Origin: Bacteroidota bacterium | Lineage (GTDB): Bacteria; Bacteroidota; Bacteroidia; Flavobacteriales_D; Sanyastnellaceae | Assembly: GCA_002746975.1 (NCBI GenBank) | Contig: NVXE01000012.1 | Coordinates: 3,202-67,201 of the forward strand | Reading direction: 5' to 3' | DNA: 64,000 bases | Shown here: piece by piece, positions 54,204 to 64,000 of the stretch | Numbering within the stretch: the stretch's first letter is position 1 | Layout of the letters: each line of letters starts with the position of its first letter | Program-made: the position numbers and the translations under genes | The notes under the pieces: model-generated | The model's database searches: none | The model's input: only the letters and a program-made list of their open reading frames with translations | What the model was told of the DNA's origin: nothing

Positions 54204-54881
54204 ATGAAAGAATTATTAAGTCAAATTACTATAAAAGTCAATGAGGGATTATTTCTAAAGAATCCAGACTCATCTGATTTGGGAAGAAGAATCATATCAA
54301 ATTCAATTGAGTTAATTGAAGAAATTGGTATTGAGGCCTTCACGTTTAAAAAGCTAGGTGATAAAATTGGGTCACCTGAATGTACTATTTATCGGTATTT
54401 CGAAAACAAACAGAAAATATTACTGTATCTAACTTCATGGTATTGGTGTTGGTTGGAATATAGAATGGTCTTTGCAACGGCGAATATTTCTAACAATGAG
54501 GATAAATTGATTAAAGCGATTGAGATTCTCACTGAACCCGTTGAACAAGACGATAACTTCACTCATGTTAATGAGTATTTACTTAATAAAATAGTCATTT
54601 CTGAATCCTCGAAATCATACTATACGAAGGAAGTAGATGCAGATAATGCAGATGGCGTTTTTACGGTATATAAACGAATAGTACAGCGTGTAAGTGATCT
54701 AGTTATGGGAGTTAATCCTGATTTCAAGTACCCTCATATGTTAGTTTCAATCGTAATAGAGGGAGCTCACCAACAAAGACATTTTGCAGAACATTTACCA
54801 GCACTTACAGACGTTGTTGATGGTGAAAGCAGCATTATGGATTTCTTTATAGATATGGTTTTAAGTACAATTAAGAAATAA
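54204..54881 (+). CDS. TetR-family regulator of the SulP-carbonic anhydrase operon
   Basis: A 225-residue TetR-family protein. The helix-turn-helix (IGIEAFTFKKLGDKIGSPEC and TIYRYFENK) is at about 45-75; the C-terminal domain is the usual ligand-binding helical bundle. It ends four bases before the SulP gene, making a three-gene unit. Control of an inorganic-carbon transporter by a TetR repressor is unusual: known systems use LysR-type CcmR/CmpR. Confidence 0.9.
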   Translation: MKELLSQITIKVNEGLFLKNPDSSDLGRRIISNSIELIEEIGIEAFTFKKLGDKIGSPECTIYRYFENKQKILLYLTSWYWCWLEYRMVFATANISNNEDKLIKAIEILTEPVEQDDNFTHVNEYLLNKIVISESSKSYYTKEVDADNADGVFTVYKRIVQRVSDLVMGVNPDFKYPHMLVSIVIEGAHQQRHFAEHLPALTDVVDGESSIMDFFIDMVLSTIKK

Positions 54882-54885
54882 TTAA

Positions 54886-56610
54886 ATGAATAAATTTTTT
54901 GACTTAAAAAACTTGAGAGGAGACATATTTGGAGGATTAACAGCTGGAATTGTGGCATTACCACTTGCGTTAGCTTTCGGTGTTCAATCTGGTATGGGTG
55001 CGATAGCAGGATTGTATGGTGCAATGGTCTTAGGGGTTTTTGCAGCGATTTTTGGAGGTACTGCAACCCAAGTTAGTGGTCCTACCGGTCCCATGACTGT
55101 GATTTCAGCTATGGTTATTGCCTCTGCTATTGAGGTGTCAGGAAGCCTTCAAGCGGGTATGGGGATTATCATCGCTTCATTTATGCTAGCCGGTGGTTTT
55201 CAAATTATGTATGGTCTATTGAAGATAGGCAAATACATAAAGTACATTCCATACCCAGTGCTTTCTGGTTTCATGACGGGTATTGGCGTCATAATTATTT
55301 TATACCAAATCTATCCATTTTTAGGTCATCCATCTGCAAGCAACACCGTTGATATATTTTTAAATATTAATGAGCCTCTTTCCCAAATTAACTTCAGTGC
55401 TTTGGGCTTAGGTGTGTTAACCATTGCAATTATTTACATTTTCCCTAAAATTACTAAGTCAATTCCTAGCGCATTAGTAGCTTTGCTAGTTGCTAGTGGA
55501 TTATCGTATTTACTAGGGGTTAATGTTCCGGTGATAGGAGATATTCCAGTGGGAATACCTGATTTGAAAATTAGCACAATATTTTCTGTAGAGCCTGCTA
55601 TGTACTGGACTGTAATAGAGTTTGCCGTTATGTTGTCAGCATTAGGAGCAATAGATTCGCTGTTAACATCAGTTATTGCTGATAATATAACAAAAACTAA
55701 GCATAACAGTAACAGAGAGTTAATAGGTCAGGGAATTGGAAATATTGCTGCGTCATTCATTGGAGGTCTTCCTGGAGCAGGTGCTACTATGAGAACTGTT
55801 GTAAATGTTAATGCTGGAGGAAAAACTAGATTGTCAGGGATAATTCATGGATTGTTTTTGGTTACCATATTATTTGGACTAGGAAAGTTTGCGGCCTTTA
55901 TACCTTTAAGTGTACTTGCAGGAATTTTAATTACAGTCGGAATAGGAATAATCGACTACAAGGGGCTGAGGCATCTTAAAAGAGTGCCTAGAGCAGATGC
56001 CGTGGTTCTACTTATAGTTTTATTGATAACGGTATTCGGAAATCTTCTTCATGCTGTAGGAGTAGGAGTAGTTTTGGCTTGTGTCTTGTTTATGAAAAAA
56101 TCTAGTGATTTGGTTGAGAGAGGAACTTCATTAAAAGCATTAAGTGGCTTTGACGGCGAGGACGCATGGGACGACGAGGGTGGAGTATATGAGCACTATA
56201 GAAATAAAATTTTCATCAAGCATTTATATGGCCCATTATTCTTCGGATTTACTTCAAGATTTCAGGAGTTAATTAAAGAGTTAAAAGGCGATATAAAAGT
56301 TTTAATTATCCGAATGGATGAAGTTCCTTATATAGATCAATCAGGAATTTATGCAATTGAGGAGGCTATTATGGATTTGCAAAGTGAGAATGTGGTCGTT
56401 GTTTTTGCAGCTCTACAACCACAGCCATTTGATATGCTAAAGAAGATAGGAGTTATACCCATTTTAGTTCCGGAAATGCATGTTTTTGACTCGTTTAAGG
56501 ACTGTGAAGTTTGGCTTAAACACAATTTACAGTCAAAAGAAAATGGGATTGAACAGATTTCTGCAGAATTGCTAAAAGTTAAAAAAGCGAAGGTTGCTTA
56601 TCGTCTGTAA
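54886..56610 (+). CDS. SulP-family bicarbonate/anion transporter next to carbonic anhydrase
   Basis: A 574-residue SulP permease of the BicA/SLC26 type with helix signature LRGDIFGGLTAGIVALPLAL at about 10-29 and a complete C-terminal STAS domain (about 430-560, with YIDQSGIYAIEEAIMDL). It is 12 bases upstream of a beta-carbonic anhydrase gene. SulP beside carbonic anhydrase is known in marine flavobacteria as a bicarbonate-uptake pair, so bicarbonate transport is likely. Only distantly similar to the SulP at 39099. Confidence 0.92.
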   Translation: MNKFFDLKNLRGDIFGGLTAGIVALPLALAFGVQSGMGAIAGLYGAMVLGVFAAIFGGTATQVSGPTGPMTVISAMVIASAIEVSGSLQAGMGIIIASFMLAGGFQIMYGLLKIGKYIKYIPYPVLSGFMTGIGVIIILYQIYPFLGHPSASNTVDIFLNINEPLSQINFSALGLGVLTIAIIYIFPKITKSIPSALVALLVASGLSYLLGVNVPVIGDIPVGIPDLKISTIFSVEPAMYWTVIEFAVMLSALGAIDSLLTSVIADNITKTKHNSNRELIGQGIGNIAASFIGGLPGAGATMRTVVNVNAGGKTRLSGIIHGLFLVTILFGLGKFAAFIPLSVLAGILITVGIGIIDYKGLRHLKRVPRADAVVLLIVLLITVFGNLLHAVGVGVVLACVLFMKKSSDLVERGTSLKALSGFDGEDAWDDEGGVYEHYRNKIFIKHLYGPLFFGFTSRFQELIKELKGDIKVLIIRMDEVPYIDQSGIYAIEEAIMDLQSENVVVVFAALQPQPFDMLKKIGVIPILVPEMHVFDSFKDCEVWLKHNLQSKENGIEQISAELLKVKKAKVAYRL

Positions 56611-56622
56611 AACGAAAAAAAA

Positions 56623-57243
56623 ATGATTACACAAACAAAAGAAACGAGATCAGCTTTAACCCCAGAAATGGCTTTAAAAATATTGAAAGCTGGTAATAAA
56701 CGCTTCGTAGATGGTGAGTCGATACCCAGAGATTTGCTCAAACAAGTTGTTGAAACTACAGGTGGGCAATTCCCTTTTGCAGTAATACTTAGTTGCATAG
56801 ATTCAAGAGTGTCTTCCGAGTTGATTTTCGATCAAGGAGTTGGAGATATTTTTAGCGTCAGGGTAGCAGGTAATGTAATAAATACAGATGTTTTAGGCAG
56901 TATAGAGTTTGCCTGTAATGTTGCTGGAGCTAAGCTGATTCTTGTTTTGGGACACACTAGATGTGGCGCAATTCAAGGTGCATGTGAAGGTGTGGAGTTT
57001 GGTAATTTGACAGAATTGTTAGCCAAAATTAAGCCTGCGATTGATGATGTTAAGGCTTCTCACGGAAATAATCACACTGTAAACATGGAGTTTATAAACA
57101 AGGTAGCTCAAACGAACGTTATGCAGATTTTAGATCAAATCAAGGACGAGAGTCCTGTTTTAAAGGGCATGATTAATAAAGGGGAGGTTCTTCTTTCGGG
57201 CGCTATGTATTCCGTAGAAACAGGAAGTGTAGAGCTGTTATAG
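56623..57243 (+). CDS. Beta-carbonic anhydrase
   Basis: A 206-residue beta-class carbonic anhydrase that interconverts CO2 and bicarbonate. The zinc ligands C58 and D60-R62 (SCIDSR) and H111/C114 (GHTRCGA) are intact. No signal peptide, so it acts in the cytoplasm. It follows the SulP transporter after 12 bases, so transported bicarbonate would be supplied to or buffered by the enzyme. Last gene of the TetR unit; convergent with maf. Confidence 0.95.
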   Translation: MITQTKETRSALTPEMALKILKAGNKRFVDGESIPRDLLKQVVETTGGQFPFAVILSCIDSRVSSELIFDQGVGDIFSVRVAGNVINTDVLGSIEFACNVAGAKLILVLGHTRCGAIQGACEGVEFGNLTELLAKIKPAIDDVKASHGNNHTVNMEFINKVAQTNVMQILDQIKDESPVLKGMINKGEVLLSGAMYSVETGSVELL

Positions 57244-57245
57244 TC

Positions 57246-57839
57246 CTAGGCTTTCACTAACATTCGGTGAAGAATATGTATAGGTAGGCCCATTACTGTA
57301 TAAAAAGAACCGTTAATAGACTTAACACCTACATATCCTATAAGGTCTTGAACGCCATAGCTTCCAGCTTTGTCTAATGGCTTGTATTTGTCTATGTAGT
57401 GGTGTATCATCTTGTCTGTAAGCTCTTCAAAGTGAACCTCACAAGTGTCTACTTCGCAAAGAGTTTGTAAATCGCCGTTTTCCAATGTAGAAATAGCTAT
57501 TCCTGAAGCTACAACATGAGTTCTTCCGCTCAGCCGCTTGAGCATTGAGATAGCCTCTTGTTTATTTGCGGGTTTTTCAAGAATCTCATCATCAATTAAT
57601 ACCACGGTATCACCTGTTATTAGAATGTCATCAACTTCTATCAGGTCGCGATACGCTTCAGCTTTCGCCCTTGTAACGTACTCTGCAACTTGAGAACCTT
57701 TAATATCAGAGGGGTAACTTTCGTCAACATCTCGAATAATAACCACAGGCTCTAATTCTAAGCCTCTAACTAACTCTAATCTTCTCGGGCTTTTAGAGGC
57801 AAGAATAATTCGTTTGGACGTCAGGTGTGGATATAGCAT
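57246..57839 (-). CDS. maf: Maf-family nucleotide pyrophosphatase
   Basis: A 197-residue Maf protein, a house-cleaning nucleoside triphosphate pyrophosphatase. The signature IILASKSPRRLELVR is at about 10-24, then the conserved DVDESYP and DTVVLIDDEILEKP motifs. I start at 57839, since upstream in-frame codons to 57935 read through the promoter of guaA and the maf -7 box. It is divergent from guaA and convergent with the carbonic anhydrase gene. Confidence 0.93.
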   Translation of the reverse strand: MLYPHLTSKRIILASKSPRRLELVRGLELEPVVIIRDVDESYPSDIKGSQVAEYVTRAKAEAYRDLIEVDDILITGDTVVLIDDEILEKPANKQEAISMLKRLSGRTHVVASGIAISTLENGDLQTLCEVDTCEVHFEELTDKMIHHYIDKYKPLDKAGSYGVQDLIGYVGVKSINGSFYTVMGLPIHILHRMLVKA

Positions 57840-57860
57840 GATAAATATGTGGGAACGGTG

Positions 57861-57868
57861 CGAAATTA
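57861..57868 (-). promoter_or_regulatory. -7 box of maf
   Basis: TAATTTCG on the minus strand, about 21 bases before the ATG. Matches TAnnTTTG at five of six fixed positions. Confidence 0.45.
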
Positions 57869-57905
57869 GTTCCTTTATAGTCGCAATCAGAAAGAGTGTA
57901 GTAGC

Positions 57906-57913
57906 TAACTTTG
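57906..57913 (+). promoter_or_regulatory. -7 box of guaA
   Basis: TAACTTTG matches TAnnTTTG perfectly and leaves a leader of about 25-30 bases. No -33 element is clear. Confidence 0.5.
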
Positions 57914-57944
57914 CGTCGGCTAATTGCACATTCAAATTTTCGAG

Positions 57945-59498
57945 ATGTCTGAACTTCGTCCTAGTACTGAAAATATCTTAATATTAGATTTCGGCTCACA
58001 ATATACTCAGCTGATAGCTAGGAGAGTAAGGGAAATTAACGTCTACTCAGAAATAATCCCTTGGAATAAATTTAACGGGGTTCCCGAAGGGTGTAAAGGT
58101 GTGATTCTTTCAGGAAGTCCCCATAGCGTTAGAGACGATGATGCTCCTAAGCCCGATTTACAATCCATTATCGGAAAAGTCCCGCTTTTAGGAGTTTGTT
58201 ATGGGGCGCAATATTTGGCCTTGAAAAATGGAGGCAGTGTAGAGGCTAGTGACACAAGGGAATATGGCCGTGCTAACCTCAGTGAAGTAGATAATAACGA
58301 TGAGTTACTTCGCGGTATTACACTCGAAAGTCAGGTGTGGATGAGTCATGGTGATACGATTTTAAATTTAGGTGATGGGTACCAAACTATTTGTAGTACG
58401 GGTGATGTGAAATTTGCAGGGTTTAAGGATTTGAATGAGCGAGTATGGGGGATTCAATTCCATCCCGAAGTGTTTCATAGCACTGAAGGACCTGTTCTCA
58501 TTGAGAATTTCATCATGAATATTTGTGGTTGTTCTGGTGAATGGACTCCAGATAATTTTGCAGATGCGACTATTTCTGAGCTGAAAGACCAAATAGCCTC
58601 AGACGAACACGTCATTCTCGGACTTTCCGGTGGAGTAGACTCTACGGTAGCTGCTGAGCTTCTAAATCGAGCAATAGGAGAGAGGCTTCATTGTATTTTC
58701 GTTGATAATGGTTTACTGAGGAAGGGAGAGTTTGAGCAAGTTCTTGTAGACTATGAAGATATGGGCTTAAATGTTAGAGGGGTGAGGGCAGGAGAAAAGT
58801 TTATGGAAGCTCTTAAAGGTTTGAGCGACCCAGAATTAAAAAGAAAAGCTATAGGTCGTGTTTTCGTTGAAGTTTTTGACGAAGCTTCAAAGGAAGTGAA
58901 GGGGGCTAAGTGGTTAGGACAAGGAACGATATATCCGGATGTAATAGAATCGGTGAGCGCTACAGGAGGGCCCTCTGCAACTATAAAGAGTCATCACAAC
59001 GTAGGTGGACTACCGGATTATATGACTCTTAAAGTAGTAGAGCCCTTGCGCTCTATTTTTAAAGACGAAGTTCGGAGGGTAGGCAAGGCATTGAATATTA
59101 ACCCTCGTATTCTCGCACGACATCCTTTTCCCGGACCCGGCCTCGGAATCAGGATTTTAGGTGATGTAACATCAGAAAAAGTGAAAGTTCTTCAAGAAGT
59201 CGACTATATCTTTATTAATGGACTACGTGAGGCCGGACTATATGATGAAGTTTGGCAAGCCGGAGCGATGTTACTCCCTGTTCAGTCCGTGGGGGTTATG
59301 GGTGATGAGCGCACTTACGAGAACGCTGTTGCTCTACGAGCTGTAACAAGTACAGACGGAATGACTGCAGATTGGTGTCATTTACCGTATGACTTTCTTG
59401 CAAAAGTGTCGAACGACATTATTAATAAAGTTAGGGGAGTTAACAGAGTTGTGTACGATATTAGCTCTAAACCACCAGCAACAATCGAATGGGAGTAA
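57945..59498 (+). CDS. guaA: GMP synthase (glutamine-hydrolysing)
   Basis: A 517-residue GuaA, converting XMP to GMP with glutamine as ammonia donor. The class I amidotransferase domain has its nucleophile Cys in [12 protein letters not shown] and His in FHPEVFHS. The ATP-pyrophosphatase motif [11 protein letters not shown] and the dimerisation domain to the C-terminus ending TIEWE are complete. The ATG at 57945 follows an in-frame earlier one at 57924 that would lie within the leader. It overlaps the next gene by 10 bases. Confidence 0.97.
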   Translation: MSELRPSTENILILDFGSQYTQLIARRVREINVYSEIIPWNKFNGVPEGCKGVILSGSPHSVRDDDAPKPDLQSIIGKVPLLGVCYGAQYLALKNGGSVEASDTREYGRANLSEVDNNDELLRGITLESQVWMSHGDTILNLGDGYQTICSTGDVKFAGFKDLNERVWGIQFHPEVFHSTEGPVLIENFIMNICGCSGEWTPDNFADATISELKDQIASDEHVILGLSGGVDSTVAAELLNRAIGERLHCIFVDNGLLRKGEFEQVLVDYEDMGLNVRGVRAGEKFMEALKGLSDPELKRKAIGRVFVEVFDEASKEVKGAKWLGQGTIYPDVIESVSATGGPSATIKSHHNVGGLPDYMTLKVVEPLRSIFKDEVRRVGKALNINPRILARHPFPGPGLGIRILGDVTSEKVKVLQEVDYIFINGLREAGLYDEVWQAGAMLLPVQSVGVMGDERTYENAVALRAVTSTDGMTADWCHLPYDFLAKVSNDIINKVRGVNRVVYDISSKPPATIEWE

Positions 59499-60901
59499 AA
59501 TCAAATCATAATTCGTCAATATTTAATTCGTTTTTAAAAAGCGATTTTCATTCTTATAAATTTTCTTATGGAACTTTAGTGATTTATGCTATCGTTTTGA
59601 TTCTGTCATCGTTAGTGATATCACCTGTCATAGCTCAATCACCAACTTTTAATAACACATCTGACTCTATTAAGATTGACTCAGTTGAAGATTTACGAAC
59701 CCACGAAGTTGATTTTAAAGCTGTAGCACTACTACCTTTTTTCAGTAATTATTTAGACGATGGCTTAACACCGTCATCTAAACGTCAAGAGAGAATGCGG
59801 GAAATATCTATAGAAAATATGATGGGTTTTCGTTGGGCTGCTGAACGACTAAAGCAAAGTGGATACTTAATTGATTTGACCTTTTTAGATGAGGTGCCAG
59901 ATACTTTAGGCAAATCAAATTGGGATGTTTTAGATATTTATGGTTCAGATGTAGTTTTCGGTCCACTTCAGATTAGCTCTATAGTAAAAAGCATAAGAAT
60001 TATTGAAAATTTAGGTGCTGATCATGTACTTCTTACTCCAGTAAATGAAAACCTTCTTAAAAGCTCTGATGCCATAAGATGTATTATCCCTTCAGAGAAA
60101 TTTGCCGTTGACTTAATTGCTGTGGATATTGCCAAAAATCATAGCGACAGTCATATAATTTTCGTTATGGCAGATGGTGTGGATAGCGATTTAGAATCTC
60201 GTTTTATGGATGAGCTTTCAAAACAACTTTTAGTAGCATCTCCTATTCAAGACACCACTTCTGCTTTTGACTATATCACTCCTATATCTGACACATTAAG
60301 GTTTGACACTGTACATGGTTCGAAAAATTCTGTAGGATCACTTTCAGAGAAGATTAAATTCTATGAAAGAAATGTTGTGGTTACCGTTGCTGGAAGGTCA
60401 GCAAGATCTATGCTTTCGAATCTTCAAATGGCGGTTCAAATTAATGATTCAACTGAAATCTATGTTTATTCTCATCCCGAACTACAGGGTTTGGGATTTA
60501 TTGATGTTAAATTTCTTGAAAGATCACGAACAACGATTCCAGTTAGCGAGGTTATAGATTGGAACGACTCTACTTCTATTGCTGCAGTAAAAGTATTTCG
60601 TAAGATGTATAAATCAGATCCGTCTAAGTATTCTCTTCGCGCCCACGATGCTTTTCTCGATGCATTTTTAAGAAAAAAGAAAAAAGAAATGGGAGATTTG
60701 GATTTTTCTATCTTACCTGCTCAAATCTCAACAAAATACGATTGGGGTGCTGTCGACACTTTTTCTGGCTATATTAATAAAGCTTGGAAACTCAAAACGT
60801 TTCATCTAGGTCAATGGTGCGACTCAGATACTGTACCCATGCTCCCTGATTTCTTAGTTCCAGAATTAGATGATGACGGCTTTTATATTAACAAGCCTTA
60901 G
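59489..60901 (+). CDS. Exported periplasmic-binding-protein-fold protein
   Basis: A 470-residue protein of unknown function with a hydrophobic signal (about 28-48). The body has the type-1 periplasmic binding fold ([28 protein letters not shown]), like the C-terminal part of the Bacteroidota 'PBP1 and LysM' proteins, but no LysM repeats are visible. It overlaps guaA by 10 bases, so it is translationally coupled to it, though the link in function is unclear. Confidence 0.75.
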   Translation: MGVKSNHNSSIFNSFLKSDFHSYKFSYGTLVIYAIVLILSSLVISPVIAQSPTFNNTSDSIKIDSVEDLRTHEVDFKAVALLPFFSNYLDDGLTPSSKRQERMREISIENMMGFRWAAERLKQSGYLIDLTFLDEVPDTLGKSNWDVLDIYGSDVVFGPLQISSIVKSIRIIENLGADHVLLTPVNENLLKSSDAIRCIIPSEKFAVDLIAVDIAKNHSDSHIIFVMADGVDSDLESRFMDELSKQLLVASPIQDTTSAFDYITPISDTLRFDTVHGSKNSVGSLSEKIKFYERNVVVTVAGRSARSMLSNLQMAVQINDSTEIYVYSHPELQGLGFIDVKFLERSRTTIPVSEVIDWNDSTSIAAVKVFRKMYKSDPSKYSLRAHDAFLDAFLRKKKKEMGDLDFSILPAQISTKYDWGAVDTFSGYINKAWKLKTFHLGQWCDSDTVPMLPDFLVPELDDDGFYINKP

Positions 60902-60936
60902 ATATAAAGCTTAATTCTAGAAGCTGCGAATTAGTG

Positions 60937-61581
60937 TTAAATGCGGTTGTCTATCATCGATGCTCCAGGGAACGAAGCCTTGTCAAAACTGAAACTCGAC
61001 TTAGGAAGAGTAACCCCGGTTTTAAAGCTTTCAATGATATAGTCTGTGTCGGTTCCCTCGCGACCTTTAACGACAAGGCGTACTATTTCGAGATTAACAT
61101 CGTCGATATACATTTTTAAGGTGTGGTACGGCTTATCCTCTCCATCGATAGGGTAGAGGTTGATTTGAACGCAATCTCGGTCACCGACCATTTCACGGCC
61201 TTTCCATTCGCTTTTGAATTCGTCCTCCCATATGGTGAAGATTCGAGATGGATCCATGCCTTCTTCGATAAGCATATCTGCGTCGTCGATGTAGCAATCG
61301 TTTGTCTCGGTTTCGTAAGTCCAAACCGTTATTCCATCCGAAATAATAATGAACTCCCCTAAATTCAAGTTGAACTTATCTCCTTCGATATAGATTTTCC
61401 CTGAAATAGTTTCTTCGAAATTGTTTTTTAAATCTACAATCTTTGATGAATACGTAGCTTCTATGTTTTCAAACGTTTTTGCTCGCTCACTTAATTTGGA
61501 TAAAAGCTCCTCCGGATTTTGTGAATACCCATTAAAACCTAGTGAAATTGATAGTAAGACGAAAAATAAAGTGCGAATCAT
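60937..61581 (-). CDS. lolA: Outer membrane lipoprotein carrier LolA
   Basis: A 214-residue periplasmic LolA-like carrier with a signal peptide (cleavage after NGYSQ). The half-barrel is seen from strands IEATYSSKIVDLKNNFEE and GKIYIEGDKFNLNLGEFII. It moves lipoproteins from the LolCDE exporter to the outer membrane. It follows ftsK after 18 bases; ftsK-lolA adjacency is also common in gamma-proteobacteria. A single LolA-like gene of another type occurs at 35874. Confidence 0.93.
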   Translation of the reverse strand: MIRTLFFVLLSISLGFNGYSQNPEELLSKLSERAKTFENIEATYSSKIVDLKNNFEETISGKIYIEGDKFNLNLGEFIIISDGITVWTYETETNDCYIDDADMLIEEGMDPSRIFTIWEDEFKSEWKGREMVGDRDCVQINLYPIDGEDKPYHTLKMYIDDVNLEIVRLVVKGREGTDTDYIIESFKTGVTLPKSSFSFDKASFPGASMIDNRI

Positions 61582-61599
61582 ATTGTAATTTTGAATGAA

Positions 61600-64000
61600 T
61601 TAAACCTCCCCATCAAATGGTCTACGCAAAAGTTGTTCCAAACTTACTTCGTCTGGAATTAATACCTTTCTTGCTTTAGACCCTTCGAAAGGTCCAATAA
61701 TTCCAGCGTCCTCTAATTGATCGACAAGGCGGCCTGCTCTGTTGTATCCTAGTTTCAACTTTCGTTGAAGCAGAGAAGTCGATCCTTGTTGGTGCATTAC
61801 TATAATATGTGCCGCCTCCTCAAACAAAACGTCTCTTTCATCAACTGATGTAGCCCCTCGTTCTGCGACTCCCTCTACTGTAAATTCAGGGAGTTCAAAG
61901 ACTTCAGGAAATCCTCTTTGGCCTCCAATGTGATTGCAAATAGCTTCCACCTCAGGAGTGTCTACGAAACCACATTGCAGCCTGATTAAATCGTTACCGG
62001 TACTCATCAGCATGTCACCTCTACCTATGAGTTGGTCTGCACCTCCGGCATCCAAGATAGTGCGAGAATCTATCTTAGAAGTTACGCGAAAGGCTACTCT
62101 AGCAGGGAAATTAGCTTTAATCGTTCCTGTGATAATATTCACCGATGGGCGCTGAGTAGCTATGATTAGGTGAATTCCTATAGCACGAGCGAGCTGAGCT
62201 AGACGAGCAATAGGAGTTTCAACCTCTTTACCTGCGGTCATAATAAGGTCAGCGAACTCATCTACAACAAGAACTATATAGGGAAGGAAGTGATGTCCTC
62301 TCTCAGGATGAAGATCTTTAGATGACTCAGGGATAATCTTTCGGTTTATAAACTTCTGATTGTATTCTTTCAAATTTCGACACTGAGCATCTTTTAATAG
62401 ATCATATCGCTGATCCATTTCCTTGCAAAGAGAATTTAAGGTTGCCACGACCTTATCCGTATCTGTTATTATAGCATCCTCAGAATTGGGGAGTTGTGCT
62501 AGATAATGTCTAGAAATATGGTTATAAACAGATAACTCTACTTTCTTAGGATCTACTAGAACAAACTTTAATGCGCTAGGGTGTTTCCTATATAACAGAC
62601 TGACAAGCATGGCATTAAGCCCTACCGATTTACCCTGCCCAGTAGCACCCGCCATTAGCAAGTGGGGCATTTTTGCTAAATCGAAAATGTGAGTCTCGTT
62701 TGAGATAGTCTTTCCTAATGCGATAGGAAGCTCATAATCACAATTTTGGAATTTCTCAGATGCAATTAAAGTACGCATACTCACTATATCGGGTTTAGAG
62801 TTAGGCACCTCTATACCGATAGTCCCCCTTCCTGGGATAGGGGCGATAATTCTTATTCCTAAAGCCGCAAGACTAAGTGCAATATCGTCCTCAAGATTTT
62901 TTATCTTAGATATTCGAATTCCCGGAGCAGGAATGATTTCATAAAGAGTCACAGTAGGTCCTACTTCAGCAGATATTTTATCTACGGCAATTTTAAAGTT
63001 GGCGAGAGTTGCTAGAATTCTATCCTTGTTTATAGATAACTCTTCATCGCTAACCATATTCTTTCCATCACCGTGATTAACCAAATGCTCTAGCCCAGGC
63101 ATTTTGAAAGAACCTAACTCTAGAGATGGGTCGTAAAGGCCAAATTCACGAGTCAATTCATTTACTTCGCCTTTGCTTAGCAAATCTTCCTGTTCGGTTT
63201 CCTTTATCTCGAGTGTTATTTCTGGTTCGTCAACATTTTTCTTTACGCTTAATTCAGGTAGTTCAGTTGTATTGTTTTGAGGTTCTGAAGGCTTGTCGTC
63301 CTCTATGTTTTCTTCTTTGGAATCAGACAAAAGGTCATCAACGATATCGTCTAGCTTGCTATTAGGATTTATGAAAGTATTTCGTGGCTGAGTTTCTGGC
63401 TTTTCACGAGAAGACTCATCACTAAAAGACCCTTTGTTTTCATCTGTTCCCTCATCCTCTATTTGTTTTGAGAAAAAAGAAGTCCAATTAAATAAAGATC
63501 TAATTTTATCAGATTTGATATTTTCATACCATTTGGGAGCAAACTGGTATAGTGTGATGAATGAAATTACAGCTATAATAACTCCTGTACCGAAATTACC
63601 GAAATACATTAAAGTAAGTTTCAGTAGATAGACTGACCCTAAACCTACAATGTGATCTCCAACGAAAAGATTAATTTCAAGCGACTCATCTATTGCTTCG
63701 TGGAATAGAAAAGCAGTAATCCATGGAAGAATTATCATAGCAAGTAAAGACCAGCTTATCGACTTCCAAATAGGAAGTATAGTTCGTCCTGTAAGTGCTT
63801 TCCATCCAAGTATAGTCAGGATAAACGGAACAGCTAAGAAACCAAAGCCGAAGGTGCCTCGTACTAAGTAATGTCCTACTAATGCCCCTAGCTTCCCCCC
63901 AATATTGTGAGCTGGTAGGGTTGATGCCTCTGTTTGAACTAGAAGAATATCATAAACGCCTGTAAAAATAGCTGATACAGAACTCAGCATTAAAAAAGCT
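61600..64000 (-). CDS. ftsK: DNA translocase FtsK, N-terminus outside window
   Basis: The frame is open to the right edge, beyond the ATG at 63990, so the first membrane segment is cut. Helices occur at about residues 1-175. A low-complexity Glu/Asp/Ser linker (about 185-270) precedes the motor domain. The motor has Walker A GATGQGKS and Walker B VLVVDEFADL, and the C-terminal gamma domain with LLQRKLKLGYNRAGRLVDQLE that reads KOPS-type sequences. FtsK pumps chromosome ends through the septum and activates XerCD dimer resolution. Followed 18 bases later by lolA. Confidence 0.95.
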   Translation of the reverse strand, partial: AFLMLSSVSAIFTGVYDILLVQTEASTLPAHNIGGKLGALVGHYLVRGTFGFGFLAVPFILTILGWKALTGRTILPIWKSISWSLLAMIILPWITAFLFHEAIDESLEINLFVGDHIVGLGSVYLLKLTLMYFGNFGTGVIIAVISFITLYQFAPKWYENIKSDKIRSLFNWTSFFSKQIEDEGTDENKGSFSDESSREKPETQPRNTFINPNSKLDDIVDDLLSDSKEENIEDDKPSEPQNNTTELPELSVKKNVDEPEITLEIKETEQEDLLSKGEVNELTREFGLYDPSLELGSFKMPGLEHLVNHGDGKNMVSDEELSINKDRILATLANFKIAVDKISAEVGPTVTLYEIIPAPGIRISKIKNLEDDIALSLAALGIRIIAPIPGRGTIGIEVPNSKPDIVSMRTLIASEKFQNCDYELPIALGKTISNETHIFDLAKMPHLLMAGATGQGKSVGLNAMLVSLLYRKHPSALKFVLVDPKKVELSVYNHISRHYLAQLPNSEDAIITDTDKVVATLNSLCKEMDQRYDLLKDAQCRNLKEYNQKFINRKIIPESSKDLHPERGHHFLPYIVLVVDEFADLIMTAGKEVETPIARLAQLARAIGIHLIIATQRPSVNIITGTIKANFPARVAFRVTSKIDSRTILDAGGADQLIGRGDMLMSTGNDLIRLQCGFVDTPEVEAICNHIGGQRGFPEVFELPEFTVEGVAERGATSVDERDVLFEEAAHIIVMHQQGSTSLLQRKLKLGYNRAGRLVDQLEDAGIIGPFEGSKARKVLIPDEVSLEQLLRRPFDGEV

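Noticed and set aside
59489-60901. LysM peptidoglycan-binding protein
   Set aside because: The binding-protein fold is plausible, but no LysM repeat could be found in the sequence.

Overview
The window is chromosomal DNA of a Bacteroidota bacterium, most likely a marine flavobacterium-like lineage. Four things point there: secreted proteins ending in type IX secretion (T9SS) sorting domains, a fused SecDF, core promoters of the TAnnTTTG / TTTG type, and small families typical of the phylum (DUF5606, DUF4159, DUF2490, DUF2141). The genus cannot be fixed from this sequence.

Layout. 1-2.8 kb: the 5' part of a giant secreted protein made of Cys/Asp-rich modules arranged in a higher-order repeat. 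3-6 kb: secDF. 6.8-12.9 kb: a tightly packed minus-strand operon (acyl-CoA ligase, PAP2 phosphatase, CrcB, PafA-like phosphatase, M61 peptidase). 12.9-16.9 kb: a potassium channel with a zinc-ribbon tail, hbd, DUF5606, and the divergent HsdR_N-like/holA pair. 17-28 kb: envelope and secreted proteins (OmpA family, cupredoxin, serine hydrolase, a three-gene secreted-protein operon) plus an MFS permease, LhgO and a Fic protein. 28.3-30.4 kb: a broken ISL3-like transposase and three tRNAs (Pro, Ser, Arg). 30.5-32 kb: a TetR-SRPBCC-DUF1330 cassette. 32.5-38.4 kb: a TetR-led envelope export operon (DUF2141, MMPL/RND pump, LolA-like protein, outer-membrane barrel, lipoprotein).

39.1-46.6 kb: an inorganic-carbon locus: SulP transporter, DabA, DabB, a DUF2490 barrel and an alpha/beta hydrolase. 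47.4-50.5 kb: two small proteins and a TonB-dependent receptor. 52-54 kb: mnmH-selD for selenouridine in tRNA. 54.2-57.2 kb: a second inorganic-carbon locus, TetR-SulP-beta carbonic anhydrase. 57.2-64 kb: maf, guaA, a periplasmic-binding-like lipid-anchored or secreted protein, lolA and ftsK, the last running off the right edge.

Three threads tie the window together. First, two separate gene sets for CO2/bicarbonate handling lie within 18 kb; such systems in heterotrophs probably feed carboxylations and pH balance. Second, nine genes have a Bacteroidota -7 box exactly four bases before the start codon, which predicts leaderless mRNAs. Third, three TetR genes each have an inverted repeat on or beside their own promoter, which predicts autoregulation of the units they lead.
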